From contig UBTY01000039.1 in NCBI GenBank assembly GCA_900468535.1, positions 1 through 58,321 on the forward strand: a DNA stretch of 58,321 nucleotides. Reading direction: 5' to 3'. Within the stretch, counting starts at the first letter, position 1; each line of letters begins with the position of its first letter. Positions 8,027 to 16,262 of this stretch are shown piece by piece. The DNA comes from Hyphomicrobiales bacterium. Its GTDB lineage: Bacteria; Pseudomonadota; Alphaproteobacteria; Rhizobiales; Rhizobiaceae. Below the pieces are notes generated by a model. The model made no database searches. It was not told the origin of the DNA and saw nothing but the letters and a program-made list of their open reading frames with translations. Position numbers and translations under genes: made by a program.

Positions 8027-8455
8027 TCAATTGGTGATGACCACGCGGGTATTCGCAAGCCCCGCCTGGCGCGTCATGGTGAAGAACTGCGCGGCATTCT
8101 CGGGATGAAGACGAACGCAGCCATGCGACGCCGGCCGGCCAAGCCGCTTCAGGTCATATGTGGCATGCACGGCGTATCCGCCGTTGAAAAACACCGCATA
8201 GGGCATCGGCGCATCGTCATACTTCTTTGAACGGTGGTCGCGGGAAAGCCACTTGGCACTCCAGGACCCCACCGGAGTGACGTAACCACGGCGGGCGGTC
8301 GAGACCTTCCAATGGTATTTCACGAAGCCGTTTTCGCTGACGGTCATGGTCTGGGCGCCGATACTGATCTCGGCGACCAGAGTCGCAGCGCTCGCGCCGG
8401 CTGCAGATAGTTGCAGCAGAAGAATTGCCGCCGCTCCGACAAGTATAGTTTTCAT
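8027..8455 (-). CDS. L,D-transpeptidase (YkuD domain), periplasmic
   Basis: A 142-residue exported protein. A signal peptide (MKTILVGAAAILLLQLSAAG, cleavage near ASAA) is followed by a YkuD domain with the catalytic signature HATYDLKRLGRPASHGCVRL, holding both His and the nucleophile Cys. It should form 3-3 peptidoglycan cross-links or tether envelope proteins. Start 8455 is chosen over the in-frame 8485 because GGAGAGGGA precedes it. It stands alone between acpXL and cobD, on the same strand as both; a 100-bp gap without a gene separates it from cobD. Its substrate is not shown. Confidence 0.87.
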   Translation of the reverse strand: MKTILVGAAAILLLQLSAAGASAATLVAEISIGAQTMTVSENGFVKYHWKVSTARRGYVTPVGSWSAKWLSRDHRSKKYDDAPMPYAVFFNGGYAVHATYDLKRLGRPASHGCVRLHPENAAQFFTMTRQAGLANTRVVITN

Positions 8456-8555
8456 CGTCCCTCTCCGTCTCATTCGACGACCCAATGGAAAGGAACGTAT
8501 TTCCTGACGAATTACATGAGCTTAAAGATCATGGTAAGCAAGAGGATAACATCGG

Positions 8556-9536
8556 TTACAGAAGCACGACGAAGAGGGCCAGAATGACGAAGGCGAGCAC
8601 CGAGCAACTGGCGTAGAAAACCGACAGGCCGTCCTCGATATCGCCGACAGTTGCCGTATCCCGCCCTGCACCGTTGATCATCGGCTCCATGACGACAACC
8701 CCCGAATAGACCCTCGGGCCGGCAAGCTGGACATTCAGCGCCCCTGCCATCGCCGCTTCCGGGCGACCGGAATTCGGCGAACGGTGCAGGCCGCCGTCGC
8801 GCATGGCAATACGAAATGCCTCCCGGCATGCATCGCTGCCCCGCCGCAGCCACGCGCCCGCGGCAATCAACACGATGGAGAGGCGCGCGGCCGGCCAGTT
8901 GGCCAGATCGTCGAGCCGCGCCGAAGCCCAGCCAAAATCGAGGTAGCGCTCTGTCTTGTGCCCGATCATCGAGTCTGCCGTGTTCAGCATCTTGTAGGCG
9001 AAAAGCCCGGGCAGGCCGAGAACAGCATACCAGAGCGCCGGCGCGACGACGCCATCCGAGAAATTCTCGGCAAGGCTTTCGATCGCGGCACGGCAAACGG
9101 CAGGCTCGTCCAACGTTTCGGGGTCGCGTCCGACGATCATCGATACGGCGTGCCGCCCGCCCTGCAATCCGTCTTCCTTCAGCCCCGCCGCCACGGCGTC
9201 GACATGATCGCCGAGGCTCTTCTGCGCGAAGAAGACCGTCGCACAGACCACCTCGAGCAATATCCCGGCCAGCCCGAATAACGCGAAGAACCAATGGAGG
9301 ATCAGACCGACAAGTGCGCTCGCCAGAAGCAGCAGCACAATGCACAGGATACCGTTGTAACGCTTTTGCCGCTTGGTCAGCGTGCTGCCGTTAAGCCATC
9401 CCTCAAACCACCCGATGGCGCGGCCGAACAGCACGATCGGATGCGGCACCTGAGCCCATAGGGCGGGCGGATCACCGACGATCCGGTCGAGAAGCAGCGC
9501 AAGGACCAGGACAAGTAGGTTCAGTTCAAACGTCAT
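8556..9536 (-). CDS. cobD: Adenosylcobinamide-phosphate synthase CobD (CbiB)
   Basis: An integral membrane protein of 326 residues with several hydrophobic segments (LLVLVLALLLDRIVGDPPAL at the start, ILCIVLLLLASALVGLIL about 63-80, and VLAFVILALFVVLL at the end). Conserved signatures include RIVGDPP, HPIVLFGRAIGW, SLAENFSDGVVAPALW and NTADSMIGHK. It attaches aminopropanol, or its phosphate, to adenosylcobyric acid. It overlaps cobC by 4 nt, which makes the decarboxylase and the enzyme using its product adjacent and coupled. It is the last gene of the cobE...cobA-B-C-D run. Confidence 0.93.
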   Translation of the reverse strand: MTFELNLLVLVLALLLDRIVGDPPALWAQVPHPIVLFGRAIGWFEGWLNGSTLTKRQKRYNGILCIVLLLLASALVGLILHWFFALFGLAGILLEVVCATVFFAQKSLGDHVDAVAAGLKEDGLQGGRHAVSMIVGRDPETLDEPAVCRAAIESLAENFSDGVVAPALWYAVLGLPGLFAYKMLNTADSMIGHKTERYLDFGWASARLDDLANWPAARLSIVLIAAGAWLRRGSDACREAFRIAMRDGGLHRSPNSGRPEAAMAGALNVQLAGPRVYSGVVVMEPMINGAGRDTATVGDIEDGLSVFYASCSVLAFVILALFVVLL

Positions 9537-10534
9537 GCGTCATAACTCTGAAGAGCCTCCAGAAGCCTCGCGTCGCCCGCCGCATCGGCGGCAAGCCCGA
9601 AGCGAAGCCAGTCGGGTGCGTAGTCGAATTTCCGGACAAGGATCCGGGATCGGCAAAGATGCGCGTGCAAACGACCGGCAGCCTCATGATCGACAAGCGA
9701 AAACAAGCTCGTCCCGCCCGCAATCTTCAGACCGCCTGCCTCCAGCGTCCGGCGCAAAGCCAGGCTGCGCTCTGTGATCGCCTGCCTGATTGCGGTCGTA
9801 TCCGAACGCAGCAGCGACGCGGCGACGGAAAGAGCCGGGCCGGACACCGCCCAGGGCCCCAGCCAACCCTCGAACCTGTCGAGAACCTCTGGGGGCGCAA
9901 TGACGAAACCGAGCCTCAGACCGGCAAGGCCGAAGAACTTGCCGAAGGAGCGAAACACGACCACGTTCGCAGACCCGGCAAGCTCCGGAACGATGCTATT
10001 CTGAGGCTCAGCATCACCAAAGGCCTCGTCGACAACGAGGACGCCATTCCATGTGGCCATGCGTTTGGCGAGCGCCGAAAGCCGAGCTATTTCGAACGTC
10101 CTGCCATCTGGATTGTTGGGATTGACGACGACGACCAGGGCATGTCGCTGATCGATTTCTTCCAGGCTCACGACCATATCGATCGCATGGCCCGAGGACG
10201 CAAACGCGCGTTGATATTCACCATAGGTCGGCCCGAGGATCGCGATGCGCGCTCCAACCCGGACAAGGCGCGGCAACAGCTGGATGACCGACTGCGTCCC
10301 GGGTACCGGCAGCGGCAGCATGGTACCGCTTCGGTAATAGTCTCGCGCAGCCTCGCGAGCAGCGGCGACCAGATACGCATCCGGCAGGCGGTGCCACGCC
10401 CGGACCGAAATCTCAGGCACTGCGACCGGTTGCGGATTGATGCCCGTCGACAGATCCAGCCAGTCCTCAGGCTGCCCTCCATAGAGCAACGCGGCAGCCG
10501 TGATCCCGCCGCCATGGACGATCGGTGCATTCAT
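9533..10534 (-). CDS. cobC: Threonine-phosphate decarboxylase CobC
   Basis: A PLP-dependent fold-type I enzyme of 333 residues. The PLP lysine is K199 in RSFGKFFGLAGLRLGF; NPNNPDG (about 138-144) and VVDEAFGD (about 167) are the usual cofactor contacts. It should decarboxylate threonine phosphate to aminopropanol phosphate for the cobalamin side chain. It could be mistaken for histidinol-phosphate aminotransferase, a close relative, but 4-nt overlaps with both cobD and cobB settle the role. Confidence 0.92.
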   Translation of the reverse strand: MNAPIVHGGGITAAALLYGGQPEDWLDLSTGINPQPVAVPEISVRAWHRLPDAYLVAAAREAARDYYRSGTMLPLPVPGTQSVIQLLPRLVRVGARIAILGPTYGEYQRAFASSGHAIDMVVSLEEIDQRHALVVVVNPNNPDGRTFEIARLSALAKRMATWNGVLVVDEAFGDAEPQNSIVPELAGSANVVVFRSFGKFFGLAGLRLGFVIAPPEVLDRFEGWLGPWAVSGPALSVAASLLRSDTTAIRQAITERSLALRRTLEAGGLKIAGGTSLFSLVDHEAAGRLHAHLCRSRILVRKFDYAPDWLRFGLAADAAGDARLLEALQSYDA

Positions 10535-11838
10535 GCCGCTTCGCCCGCAAGGTCGATCAGGTGCATGTAGGAACCGGCCACCTGCCCGCGCTGAAGTCCA
10601 GCGCTGCCGAGGTCATTGTCGAGGGCATCTCTGACCTGGAAAAGCCGTTCGGCCTCGCCCTCCGCCGCCACGGCGGAATAGTGAAACTCGTGCGCCGTCA
10701 TCGGCTGTTCGAAGAACGAGCCGTTGAGTGGCGAAACCCGGCGGTAGCCGAGGTGGCGCTTGCGATCCTGATAGGTGGTGACCAATGGCAGAAGGCCGAG
10801 CATCTCGTGCTGCTCGCCGCCGGCATCGATCAGCCCTTCGCCGAGCACCATATACCCGCCGCACTCGCCATAGATGCGCACGCCGCTCTCGGCTGCCCGC
10901 AGCACTCCTGATCGAAACGTAGAGGCGGCGGCGATGCGTCCGGCGTGCAACTCGGGATAGCCACCCGGCAGATAGATGGCGTCAGCCGTCCGTTCCGGCG
11001 CCTCGTCGGCGAGCGGCGAAAAGAACGTGATCTCCGCCCCTCTCCGGCGCCAGCCGAGGAGCATGTGCTCGTAGGAAAATGCAAAAGCGATGTCGCGGGC
11101 AACCGCGATCCTGCTGCCGAGCGGCGGCAGGCGCGCGATATTAGCCGTCGAGGGCTTGTTGAGCCCCTGCCGCGCCACGCGAAGCAGAAACTCGAAATTG
11201 CAGGCCTCCGACACGGCCTCGGCTGCATGCTCGATGAAGTTCTCCAGCGCCTGATGTTCTCCCGCCTGCACGAGGCCGAGGTGACGTTCCGGCAACGCTA
11301 CCTCATTGTCGCGACGAACGACGGCAATGATCGGCATGCGGATCGCTTCAAGCGCGCGGCGGAGCATCATTTCATGCCGCTCGCCGCCGACCTTGTTGAG
11401 AATGACGCCCGCCACTCTCACATCCGCGCGAAAACCGGCGAACCCGGCGACCAGCGCCGCAACGGATTGCGACATGTGCGATGCGTCGACCACGAGAACC
11501 ACGGAAAGGCCGAGCATAGCCGCAAGATCGGCAGCGGTCCCCCGACCGTCCGCCGCCCCGTCGAACAGTCCCATCATCGCCTCGATGACGAGCAGCCGGT
11601 CTCCCGAGCGATGCAGCGTCGCATTCGCCGCAATCAGCTCCGGTCGCATTGCCCACGGATCGAAGTTCAGGCAGGCGACGCCACTGGCGGCCGCGTGAAA
11701 AGCCGGATCGATATAGTCAGGACCCGCTTTTCCCGGAGCAATCGCTACGCCGCGCTTTCGCAAAGCGCGCAACAGGCCGAGCGTAACAGTCGTCTTTCCC
11801 GACCCGGAGGACGGAGCCGCAATCAATAGACCACTCAT
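10531..11838 (-). CDS. cobB: Cobyrinic acid a,c-diamide synthase CobB
   Basis: A 435-residue glutamine amidotransferase of the CobB/CbiA family. It has an N-terminal P-loop-like APSSGSGKTTVTLGLL (residues about 8-23), the DAS/GVILNKV region of the synthetase half and a class I amidotransferase half with nucleophile Cys326 (YGECGGYMVLGEGL). HEFHYS near the C-terminus supplies the His-containing strand. It amidates the a and c carboxylates; in the aerobic pathway the substrate is hydrogenobyrinic acid. It overlaps cobC and cobA by 4 nt each. Confidence 0.93.
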   Translation of the reverse strand: MSGLLIAAPSSGSGKTTVTLGLLRALRKRGVAIAPGKAGPDYIDPAFHAAASGVACLNFDPWAMRPELIAANATLHRSGDRLLVIEAMMGLFDGAADGRGTAADLAAMLGLSVVLVVDASHMSQSVAALVAGFAGFRADVRVAGVILNKVGGERHEMMLRRALEAIRMPIIAVVRRDNEVALPERHLGLVQAGEHQALENFIEHAAEAVSEACNFEFLLRVARQGLNKPSTANIARLPPLGSRIAVARDIAFAFSYEHMLLGWRRRGAEITFFSPLADEAPERTADAIYLPGGYPELHAGRIAAASTFRSGVLRAAESGVRIYGECGGYMVLGEGLIDAGGEQHEMLGLLPLVTTYQDRKRHLGYRRVSPLNGSFFEQPMTAHEFHYSAVAAEGEAERLFQVRDALDNDLGSAGLQRGQVAGSYMHLIDLAGEAA

Positions 11839-12677
11839 GCCGTCTCCTTGCTCTCCGATTGACGAAACGGATCAGGTTGCAGCTTGCGTCCCGCCAAAGC
11901 ACCAAGCCAATCAAGCGATCCCCTGAGGCGAACGACCTCTCCGACCACCACAATCGCCGGCGGCTCGAGGCGGGATGCCTTGACGGCTGCCGGAGCCTCA
12001 CCGAGCGTCGTCTCCAGCACCCGCTGGCTTTCGGTCGCCGCGTTGCAAACGAAAGCCACCGGCTCCAACGGAGAACGTCCCGCAGCGATCAGGTTCGCAC
12101 TGATTTCCGCGATATGCTTCATGGCCATGTACATGACGATAACCGGCGATCCTTTGCCGATTGCGTCCCAGTTTATGGCATCCGGAACCAGACCGGAAGA
12201 GTTATGTCCAGTCAGGAATGTCACAGCATGATTGATGTCGCGATGCGTGACGGGAATGCCCGCATAGGCCAGCCCGCCAATGCCGGCGCTGATGCCGGGG
12301 ACGATGCGGAACGGAACATTGTGCTCGACAAGCGTAAGAGCCTCTTCCCCGCCCCTTCCGAAAACGAACGGATCGCCGCCCTTCAGACGCAGAACGCGTT
12401 TTCCCATCCGCGCCAGTTCGACAAGGCGAAGCGAGATATCGCGCTGCTTGGCGGAGGGCTTACCGCCGCGTTTTCCGGCGTATTCGAGCAGCGCGTCCGG
12501 ACGCGCGAGCTTCAGGCAGTTTTCGTCTACGAGCGCATCGTGCACCACGACATCCGCATCGCGGAGCGCCTTCACCGCCAGAAGCGTCAACAAACCGGGA
12601 TCGCCCGGACCGGCGCCGACTAGCCAGACGCTGCCGGATTCGATTGTGGGAAGTTTGGAAAGCGCAGCTTCGATCAT
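11835..12677 (-). CDS. cobA: Uroporphyrinogen-III C-methyltransferase CobA
   Basis: A 280-residue SAM-dependent tetrapyrrole methylase. Signatures are VWLVGAGPGDPGLLTLLAVK, VVHDALV, RLKGGDPFVFGRGGEE, and the IPVTHRD and MYMAMKH blocks. It methylates uroporphyrinogen III at C2 and C7 to precorrin-2, the branch point from heme into cobalamin and siroheme. It lacks the CysG-type N-terminal dehydrogenase/chelatase domains. No strong ribosome-binding site precedes the ATG. It starts the tight cobA-B-C-D run; the nucleoside hydrolase gene and a long stem-loop lie upstream on the same strand. Confidence 0.94.
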   Translation of the reverse strand: MIEAALSKLPTIESGSVWLVGAGPGDPGLLTLLAVKALRDADVVVHDALVDENCLKLARPDALLEYAGKRGGKPSAKQRDISLRLVELARMGKRVLRLKGGDPFVFGRGGEEALTLVEHNVPFRIVPGISAGIGGLAYAGIPVTHRDINHAVTFLTGHNSSGLVPDAINWDAIGKGSPVIVMYMAMKHIAEISANLIAAGRSPLEPVAFVCNAATESQRVLETTLGEAPAAVKASRLEPPAIVVVGEVVRLRGSLDWLGALAGRKLQPDPFRQSESKETA

Positions 12678-12796
12678 TTCGATGATCTATGCCCACCTCG
12701 GCCCGAGGTCAACGCCGACGGGCTTCACGAAATCAGCCTCTTCGGCAAAACCATATCCAGGCATGAAGGACCGGATTCAGAACATGAGGATCGGCG

Positions 12797-12832
12797 GACA
12801 AGGCATTGACGTGACTCGGTCAATGCCTTGTC
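12797..12832 (-). terminator. 14-bp perfect inverted repeat after the nucleoside hydrolase gene
   Basis: Arms at 12797-12810 and 12819-12832 are perfect complements around an 8-nt loop, 17 bp past the nucleoside hydrolase stop. There is no T-run on either side, so it is not a canonical intrinsic terminator; it may be a 3'-stabilising or rho-assisted terminator stem between the hydrolase and cobA. Confidence 0.5.
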
Positions 12833-12848
12833 GAGAAGAGTATGCGGC

Positions 12849-13799
12849 TCAGGCGTTCAGCAGCGTGGTGCGAATAAGATCGAGCACCTTGTCGGACTGG
12901 ATTCCGGTGCAAACGATCTGGCTCGGCAGGCCATCCCAGTCGCCCGGCGGGAACCGCCGTCCGTCGGGCTTCACGATCGTCTGCCCGTCGGCAATACCAC
13001 CGCAAACAACGCGAACCGCGCCGGTGACCGACGTGAACAGTTCCGGCGCCACAACGTAGACGCTGGCGCAGCTGTCATGCACCATCATGCCGTCTTCCAC
13101 GGCGTGCTTGTAGAAATCAATGTAGAACTGCGAAAGATCGTTGAGCAGCTTCACGGCATCGTCGCCGCTCCGGGCGATGTCACCGAGGAAACCACGGCTC
13201 ATCGTGGTGATCGCGGTCACATCGAGACCGATGACGACGACCTTCCACGGAGCGGTCATGACGATGTCGGCAGCCTCGGGGTCGCCATGGATGTTGGCTT
13301 CCGCGACAGGCGTGACGTTGCCCGGCACATAGAAATTGCCACCCATGATGACGACCTGCTTGACGAGGCCGGCAATCTCAGGGTCTTCCTTCAGCGCCAG
13401 CGCAAGGTTGGTCATGCGACCGACAGCGACAAGGGTCACTTCGCCCGGATTGGCACGAACGGTTTCGATGATGAACCGGTAGGCAGGACGCGGATCGAGC
13501 GGCAGATCGATCGTCTCCGGCACATCGATGTTGCCGAGGCCGTTATCGCCATGCACGAAGGTCGGCCACATGCCTTCCTTGCGGGAAGGGTCGATGGTGA
13601 CGCTTGCACCCTTCGCAACCGGCGCCGAAATATTCCACTCGCGCTTCAGGAACAGGGCATTGCGCGTGGTCGTCTCGATCGATGCATTGCCGAAAACGGT
13701 CGTGATGCCGATCAAGTCGATTTCGGGATGACGATGCAGAAACAGCAGCGCCATCGCATCGTCGACGCCCGGATCCGTATCATAGATGACCTTTTGCAT
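12849..13799 (-). CDS. Nucleoside hydrolase (IunH/RihA-type)
   Basis: A 316-residue inosine-uridine-preferring nucleoside hydrolase. The Ca-binding N-terminal signature is YDTDPGVDDAMALLFL; FVHGDNGLGNI, VVIMGGNF and NIHGDPEAADIV are further family blocks. It splits ribonucleosides into base and ribose. The start has AAGGAA 6 nt upstream. It sits between cobE and cobA on the same strand, which is unusual for a salvage enzyme. It could simply be an insertion into the cob region, or could act on a nucleoside linked to the lower ligand; sequence cannot decide. Confidence 0.88.
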   Translation of the reverse strand: MQKVIYDTDPGVDDAMALLFLHRHPEIDLIGITTVFGNASIETTTRNALFLKREWNISAPVAKGASVTIDPSRKEGMWPTFVHGDNGLGNIDVPETIDLPLDPRPAYRFIIETVRANPGEVTLVAVGRMTNLALALKEDPEIAGLVKQVVIMGGNFYVPGNVTPVAEANIHGDPEAADIVMTAPWKVVVIGLDVTAITTMSRGFLGDIARSGDDAVKLLNDLSQFYIDFYKHAVEDGMMVHDSCASVYVVAPELFTSVTGAVRVVCGGIADGQTIVKPDGRRFPPGDWDGLPSQIVCTGIQSDKVLDLIRTTLLNA

Positions 13800-13870
13800 G
13801 GATGTTCCTTATCGCTTTCGTTGTTGCGGGCCGCTTCGCGGCGCCGCAAGGCCGGCCAACATAGCGCCGG

Positions 13871-14290
13871 TTACTCTTTCTGCAACACCGTCCTTGCAAT
13901 CGCAGCCGTTGCATGCGGCGATTTCGTTTTCGGCAGGATGAGGGCCGCCGCCACGCCTGCCGCCGCAAGTGCCGCAGACTCGGCAACACCGTGGCAGCCG
14001 ACGAGTTTGAAGACGCGGTCGGAAGGGTTGGCGAGGCGCGGCGTTTCGCGCTCCAGCACATCAGCTTCGAAGAAGATTACAGGTACGGCAAGGCTCTGCG
14101 CCGCATTCAGAATTGCCGGCTCCTCGGCGCGCGCTGCGATCGAAGCGACGACGGCAACATCATCAGCTGTGATTCTGGCCTGCTGCAGGGCAGACCTGGC
14201 GAGCGTCAATACCTCCGCCGGCGAGGCCCCGCGTTCGCAACCGAGGCCGAGCACGAACCTGCGCCTATCGTCGAATTCAACCTTGTTCAT
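13871..14290 (-). CDS. cobE: Cobalamin biosynthesis protein CobE
   Basis: A 139-residue protein matching CobE / the C-terminal domain of CbiG: RFVLGLGCERGASPAEVLTL at the start, then DDVAVVASIAARAEEPAI, ADVLERETPRL and VFKLVGCHGVAESAALAAAG. CobE is needed in the aerobic pathway, but its exact chemistry is poorly defined. The frame is open far upstream (to 14926), but those residues are charged and unlike any protein; ATG 14290 gives the family N-terminus. The gene is divergent from the TSUP permease with 57 bp between and lies 71 bp before the nucleoside hydrolase. Confidence 0.85.
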   Translation of the reverse strand: MNKVEFDDRRRFVLGLGCERGASPAEVLTLARSALQQARITADDVAVVASIAARAEEPAILNAAQSLAVPVIFFEADVLERETPRLANPSDRVFKLVGCHGVAESAALAAAGVAAALILPKTKSPHATAAIARTVLQKE

Positions 14291-14347
14291 GCGGATACGA
14301 ATGATGACTTCCTGTGACCTGCAAGCCATTGCAGCCCGGAAAGGGAA

Positions 14348-15175
14348 ATGCAACATGCACCGTCTTTTCGCCTTCCAGAGTCTGTCGCCTTGTCCGATAT
14401 TGCCCCACATCTTCTTTTCCTGCTGGCAGCAGCGGGATTTTTTGCCGGTTTCGTCGATTCCATCGCTGGCGGAGGCGGCCTGATTACCGTTCCTGCCATG
14501 CTGATCGCAGGCATTCCGCCCCTTCAGACGCTCGGCACCAACAAGGTGCAGTCGGTGTTTGGCGCAGCCTCGGCGACGATCGCCTATGCCCGAAAGGGCC
14601 ACGTCAATCTTCGCGAACAGCTGCCGATGGCGCTGATGGCCGTGATGGGCGGAGCGCTCGGGGCGGCATTGGCAACGATCGTGCCAGGCAGCGTGCTCAG
14701 AGGCATCATGCCGGTCCTGCTGATCGCGATCGCGCTCTACTTCGCCTTCAAGCCCAACCTCGGCGACGTCGACAAGCACCGGCGCATGACGCCCTTCGTT
14801 TTCGGCCTCACCCTCGTTCCCGCGATCGGCTTCTATGACGGCGTCTTCGGGCCGGGCACCGGCTCGTTCCTGATGCTTGCCTTCGTCTCGCTTGCAGGAT
14901 TCGGCATGCTGAAGGCGACGGCGCACACCAAGATGCTGAATCTCGGCTCGAATATCGGCGCCCTCGTCGTCTTCGTCTCATTCGGAGCGACGCTTTGGAA
15001 GATCGGCCTGATGATGGGCGTCTGCCAGTTCATGGGCGCGCAACTGGGCTCGCGCCTCGCCATGCGCACTGGCGCGCGGTTGATCAAGCCGCTGCTCGTG
15101 ATCGTATGCATCGCCTTCACGGTCAAGCTGCTGGCCGACCCCACCAATCCGATCCGCCTTTGGCTGGCGATCTGA
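14348..15175 (+). CDS. TSUP (TauE/SafE) family membrane permease
   Basis: A 275-residue polytopic membrane protein. The TSUP signature GFFAGFVDSIAGGGGLITVP falls in the first membrane segment and is repeated in the second half as IGFYDGVFGPGTGSFL, the usual internal duplication of this family. Known members move sulfite, sulfoacetate or related anions, and some cluster with metal or vitamin genes. It is divergent from cobE and flanked by cob genes on the opposite strand, but nothing in the sequence fixes its substrate. GGAAAGGGAA precedes the ATG closely. Confidence 0.85.
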   Translation: MQHAPSFRLPESVALSDIAPHLLFLLAAAGFFAGFVDSIAGGGGLITVPAMLIAGIPPLQTLGTNKVQSVFGAASATIAYARKGHVNLREQLPMALMAVMGGALGAALATIVPGSVLRGIMPVLLIAIALYFAFKPNLGDVDKHRRMTPFVFGLTLVPAIGFYDGVFGPGTGSFLMLAFVSLAGFGMLKATAHTKMLNLGSNIGALVVFVSFGATLWKIGLMMGVCQFMGAQLGSRLAMRTGARLIKPLLVIVCIAFTVKLLADPTNPIRLWLAI

Positions 15176-15203
15176 CCCAGGCGGCGCCTGTCGGCAGTGC
15201 AGC

Positions 15204-15629
15204 TTAGAACAGAGCGAGCAGCAGCGCCCCGCCTGCGATCAGGCTGACGCCGAGCCAGTTCACGAGATTGAGCTTCTCGCCGAGAAAGACGACGCCGAAG
15301 ACCGCGACGAGAACGATCGACAGCTTGTCGATCGGGGCGACGCGTGCGGCATCGCCGATCTTCAGCGCGCGGAAATAGGCAAGCCACGAGGCGCCGGTTG
15401 CCGCTCCCGAAAGGCAGAGGAACAGCCACGTCTTGCCGGAAATGCTGGCGAAGGGCTGCCATTGTCCGGTCGCGGCGACGATGGCGCTGATGATGAAAAC
15501 GATGACGACGGTACGGATCAGGGTGGCAAGATCGGAATTGACCCCGGCGACGCCGATCTTGGCAAAGATCGCCGTCAACGCGGCGAAAGCCGCCGAAAGC
15601 ACCGCCCAGAAAATCCAGCTCTGCGTCAT
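15204..15629 (-). CDS. Small EamA/DMT family transporter
   Basis: A 141-residue protein with four hydrophobic segments and one EamA domain (half the usual two-domain length). Typical elements are WAVLSAAFAALTAIFAKIGV and ALKIGDAARVAPIDKLSIVL with VFLGEKLN. Single-domain members work as dimers. Its start overlaps the cobO stop by 1 nt (TGATG), so it is almost certainly in the cobP-W-N-O transcript. That suggests a role connected with corrinoids or cobalt, which is inference only. Confidence 0.82.
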   Translation of the reverse strand: MTQSWIFWAVLSAAFAALTAIFAKIGVAGVNSDLATLIRTVVIVFIISAIVAATGQWQPFASISGKTWLFLCLSGAATGASWLAYFRALKIGDAARVAPIDKLSIVLVAVFGVVFLGEKLNLVNWLGVSLIAGGALLLALF

Positions 15630-16261
15630 CAGAACTCCACGCCTGGCTGCCCCTTGATGCCCGAGCGGAACGGATGCTTGATCAGCTCCATCTCGGTGAC
15701 GAGATCGGCGATCTCGATCAGTTCGTCCTTGGCGTTGCGGCCCGTCAGAACGACGTGAGTCATATACGGCTTCTCGTTCTTCAGGAACTCCACCACCTCG
15801 TTGATGTCGAGGTAGTCATAGCGAAGCGCGATGTTGATCTCGTCGAGCAGCACCATCGAATTCCGCTCGTCGCGGATCAACTCTTTCGCCTTCTCCCAGG
15901 CGGCACCGGCCGCCGCCACATCGCGGGCGCGATCCTGCGTCTCCCAGGTGAAGCCCTCGCCCATGGTGTGGAACTGGCAGATGTCGGAGAAGTGCTTTTC
16001 GATCAGATCGCGCTCGCCGGTCCACATCGCACCCTTGATGAACTGCACGACGGCCGAAGGCTTGCCGTGCGCGATATGCCGGAAGATCATCCCGAAGGCG
16101 GATGACGACTTGCCCTTGCCCTTGCCGGTGTGGACGATGATCAGGCCCTTCTCGTCGGTCTTTGAGGCCATGATCTTGTCGCGGGCCGCCTTCTTCTTCG
16201 CCATCTTTTCGGCGTGGCGGGCGTCATCGTGGCCAGCGGCTTCGGTGGTTTCGTCGGTCAT
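15629..16261 (-). CDS. cobO: Cob(I)yrinic acid a,c-diamide adenosyltransferase CobO
   Basis: A 210-residue ATP:corrinoid adenosyltransferase of the CobA/CobO/BtuR type. A P-loop (VHTGKGKGKSSSAFG) follows a charged N-terminus; FIKGAMWTGERDLIE, GEGFTWETQDRARD and LLDEINIALRYDYLD are family blocks. It adds the 5'-deoxyadenosyl group to the cobalt. Start 16261 is preferred to the in-frame 16282, which would overlap cobN by 20 nt; only 1 nt separates the cobN stop from ATG 16261. Confidence 0.93.
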   Translation of the reverse strand: MTDETTEAAGHDDARHAEKMAKKKAARDKIMASKTDEKGLIIVHTGKGKGKSSSAFGMIFRHIAHGKPSAVVQFIKGAMWTGERDLIEKHFSDICQFHTMGEGFTWETQDRARDVAAAGAAWEKAKELIRDERNSMVLLDEINIALRYDYLDINEVVEFLKNEKPYMTHVVLTGRNAKDELIEIADLVTEMELIKHPFRSGIKGQPGVEF

Positions 16262-16262
16262 C

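Noticed and set aside
12828..14483. A 551-codon open frame on the plus strand
   Set aside because: It runs antisense to the nucleoside hydrolase and cobE, is rich in Arg, His and Asp as high-GC shadow frames are, and shows no family features.
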